Notes under the pieces: model-generated
Told to the model about the DNA's origin: nothing
The model's database searches: none
What the model saw: the letters and a program-made list of their open reading frames with translations, nothing else
Translations under genes and position numbers: made by a program
Part shown: positions 50,520-51,988 of the stretch, one piece after another
How the letters are laid out: every line of letters starts with the position of its first letter
Position numbering within the stretch: the first letter of the stretch is position 1
NCBI GenBank assembly: GCA_902773895.1
Contig: CACYGB010000020.1
Span: 1 to 51,988 of the forward strand
Reading direction: 5' to 3'
Source of the DNA: an uncultured Eubacteriales bacterium
GTDB lineage: Bacteria > Bacillota > Clostridia > Christensenellales > Aristaeellaceae
Length of the DNA stretch: 51,988 bases

Positions 50520-51988
50520 ATGCCAAAGGAAGACAATCAGGTGGTATTGACCATGCGCGGAATCTGCAAACAGTTTCCGGGCACCAAGGCGCTGAACAAC
50601 GTGGATTTCACCTTGCGCAAGGGAGAGATTCACGCCCTGATGGGAGAGAACGGCGCGGGGAAATCCACGCTGATCAAGGTGCTGACCGGCGTGTATGAAA
50701 AGGACGCGGGGAGCATCCGGATCGAGGGCGTGACGGGAGAAGCGAAAATCCATTCCCCCCAGGATGCCCAGAATATCGGCATCAGCACCGTTTACCAGGA
50801 AATCACCCTTTGCCCCAACCTGACGGTGGCGGAAAATATGTTCATCGGAAGGTCCAAGGGCGCTTTTATCAACTGGCGGGCCCGGAACAAACGGACGACG
50901 GAAATCCTGGAAAGCCTGAATATCCCGGCAAGGGCCAGGCAGGAGCTTTCAAGGTGTTCCCTGGCAGTGCAGCAGATGGTGGCCATTGCCCGTGCGGTGG
51001 ACATGAAATGCAAGGTGCTGATCCTGGACGAGCCCACCTCCTCCCTGGATGAGAAGGAAGTGGAGATGCTGTTCGGGCTGATGCGGGACCTGCGGGATAA
51101 AGGCGTAGCCATCGTCTTTGTAACTCATTTCCTGGAGCAGGTGTATGCGGTCAGCGACCGGATCACCGTGCTTCGGAACGGCGAACTGGTGGGCGAATGG
51201 CCGGTGGCGGAGCTGCCCCAGGTGCAATTGGTGGCCAGGATGATGGGCAAGGACCTGAACGACATGGAAAACCTGGAGCAGGTGGGGCAGAAGAGCGTGG
51301 GCGGCGACGAGGTGATTTACGAGGCCCAAAACCTGTCCAGCACCGAAAGCAGGCCCTTTGATTTCAGCATCCGCCGGGGGGAGGTCAACGGCTTTACCGG
51401 GCTGCTGGGCTCCGGCCGCAGCGAAAGCGTCCGCGCCATCTTCGGGGCGGACCGGGTGACGGGCGGCAGGGTGCGTGTGAAAGGGAAGGACGTGCAGATC
51501 ACCAGGCCCCACGACGCCATGAAAAACGGCATCGGTTATCTGGCGGAGGATCGGAAGCGGGACGGCATCATCGCCGACCTGAGCGTCAGGGAGAATATCA
51601 TCATGGCGCTGCAGGTGATGAAGGGCTTCTTCCACCCGATGAAACGGGAGGAAATGGAGGCCTTCGCGGATGAATACATTCAGGCCCTCCAGATCAAGAC
51701 AGCCAGCCAGGACACCCCCATCGGAAGCCTGTCCGGCGGGAACCAGCAGAAGGTGATTCTGGCCCGGTGGCTGCTGACGCACCCGGATTACCTGATCCTG
51801 GACGAGCCGACCCGCGGCATCGACGTGGGCACCAAGCTGGAGATTCAGCGGCTGGTGCTGAAGCTGGCGGAGGAAGGCATGAGCGTGACCTTTATCTCCT
51901 CCGAGATCGAGGAAATGCTCAGGACATGCTCCCGGCTGATCGTCATGCGGGACCGGAACATCGTGGGCGAACTGACCGGGAGCCAGCT
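50520..51988 (+). CDS. Sugar ABC transporter ATP-binding protein, RbsA/MglA/YtfR type (runs off right edge)
   Basis: 489 codons are inside the window; the protein continues past the edge. The start is ATG 50520 with GGAAGGAG upstream. It has two ATPase halves, as in the CUT2 family. The first has Walker A GENGAGKST, Walker B VLILDEPTSSLDE and an unusual signature, LSRCSLAVQQM. The second has a degenerate Walker A (GLLGSGRSES), AEDRKRDG, signature LSGGNQQKVILARWL and Walker B LILDEPTRGIDVG. It would energise uptake of a monosaccharide bound by the preceding protein, possibly a furanose by analogy with YtfR. Permease genes are expected just beyond the window. Confidence 0.95.
   Translation, partial: MPKEDNQVVLTMRGICKQFPGTKALNNVDFTLRKGEIHALMGENGAGKSTLIKVLTGVYEKDAGSIRIEGVTGEAKIHSPQDAQNIGISTVYQEITLCPNLTVAENMFIGRSKGAFINWRARNKRTTEILESLNIPARARQELSRCSLAVQQMVAIARAVDMKCKVLILDEPTSSLDEKEVEMLFGLMRDLRDKGVAIVFVTHFLEQVYAVSDRITVLRNGELVGEWPVAELPQVQLVARMMGKDLNDMENLEQVGQKSVGGDEVIYEAQNLSSTESRPFDFSIRRGEVNGFTGLLGSGRSESVRAIFGADRVTGGRVRVKGKDVQITRPHDAMKNGIGYLAEDRKRDGIIADLSVRENIIMALQVMKGFFHPMKREEMEAFADEYIQALQIKTASQDTPIGSLSGGNQQKVILARWLLTHPDYLILDEPTRGIDVGTKLEIQRLVLKLAEEGMSVTFISSEIEEMLRTCSRLIVMRDRNIVGELTGSQ

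Noticed and set aside
1..51988. tRNA, rRNA and CRISPR
   Set aside because: No T-loop-type signatures, rRNA-like stretches or regularly spaced direct repeats were seen by eye. The only tandem repeats are the 44-bp and 120-bp ones listed.

Overview
The window looks like a chromosomal segment of a high-GC, plant-glycan-degrading Clostridia-type bacterium (Bacillota). Supporting signs are Shine-Dalgarno-led genes, a Re-type citrate synthase, YesM/YesN-type two-component proteins, LplB/LplC-type sugar permeases, a TnpW-like small protein and many cytoplasmic glycoside hydrolases (GHs). Placement near gut or rumen Christensenellales is my inference. No rRNA, tRNA, CRISPR array, prophage or complete insertion sequence was seen.

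Left part (1-11.5 kb): the edge holds the start of a pyrophosphatase-like gene and a TnpW-like small gene. Next come DUF362, a frameshifted AEC transporter and a GH4 glycosidase, then a lone purC. A minus-strand operon runs Re-citrate synthase, FCD-type GntR regulator, aconitase, isocitrate dehydrogenase. It makes 2-oxoglutarate from oxaloacetate and acetyl-CoA, probably for glutamate synthesis. An AraC regulator follows.

Centre (11.6-39 kb): three clusters of glycan genes. Cluster A (minus, 20.2 to 11.6 kb) encodes a membrane-anchored coiled-coil protein with repeated beta-rich modules, two sugar permeases, a 59-residue membrane protein, a solute-binding protein and a GH31 enzyme. Divergent from it is a secreted GH5 glucanase that carries the same module. 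Next are a phosphoesterase with a ParB-like/BMP fusion protein, a GH29 fucosidase back to back with a GH27 galactosidase, a six-TM protein, and an ECF S-component gene behind an attenuator-like leader. Cluster B (plus, 29.9 to 39 kb) encodes a clan GH-A hydrolase, a LacI regulator, LplB/LplC permeases, a solute-binding protein and a GH2 enzyme; three operator-like dyads precede the permeases. GH5 outside the cell plus GH31, GH29, GH2 and GH27 inside would suit fucogalacto-xyloglucan or a similar hemicellulose.

Right part (39-52 kb): an IlvD/Edd-type sugar-acid dehydratase with a damaged 2-hydroxyacid dehydrogenase, a Cys-rich membrane protein, about 700 bp with no recognisable gene, and a MATE exporter broken in a T8 tract. 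Last is a sugar-sensing and uptake set: a YesN-type response regulator, a YesM-type kinase co-transcribed with a lipoprotein sugar-binding protein, a second sugar-binding protein and an RbsA/MglA-type ATPase that runs off the end.

Three genes carry small indels or a deletion. Whether these are real decay or assembly error cannot be decided from this sequence. The most novel-looking items are the module shared by the anchored coiled-coil protein and the GH5 enzyme, and the leader before the ECF gene.
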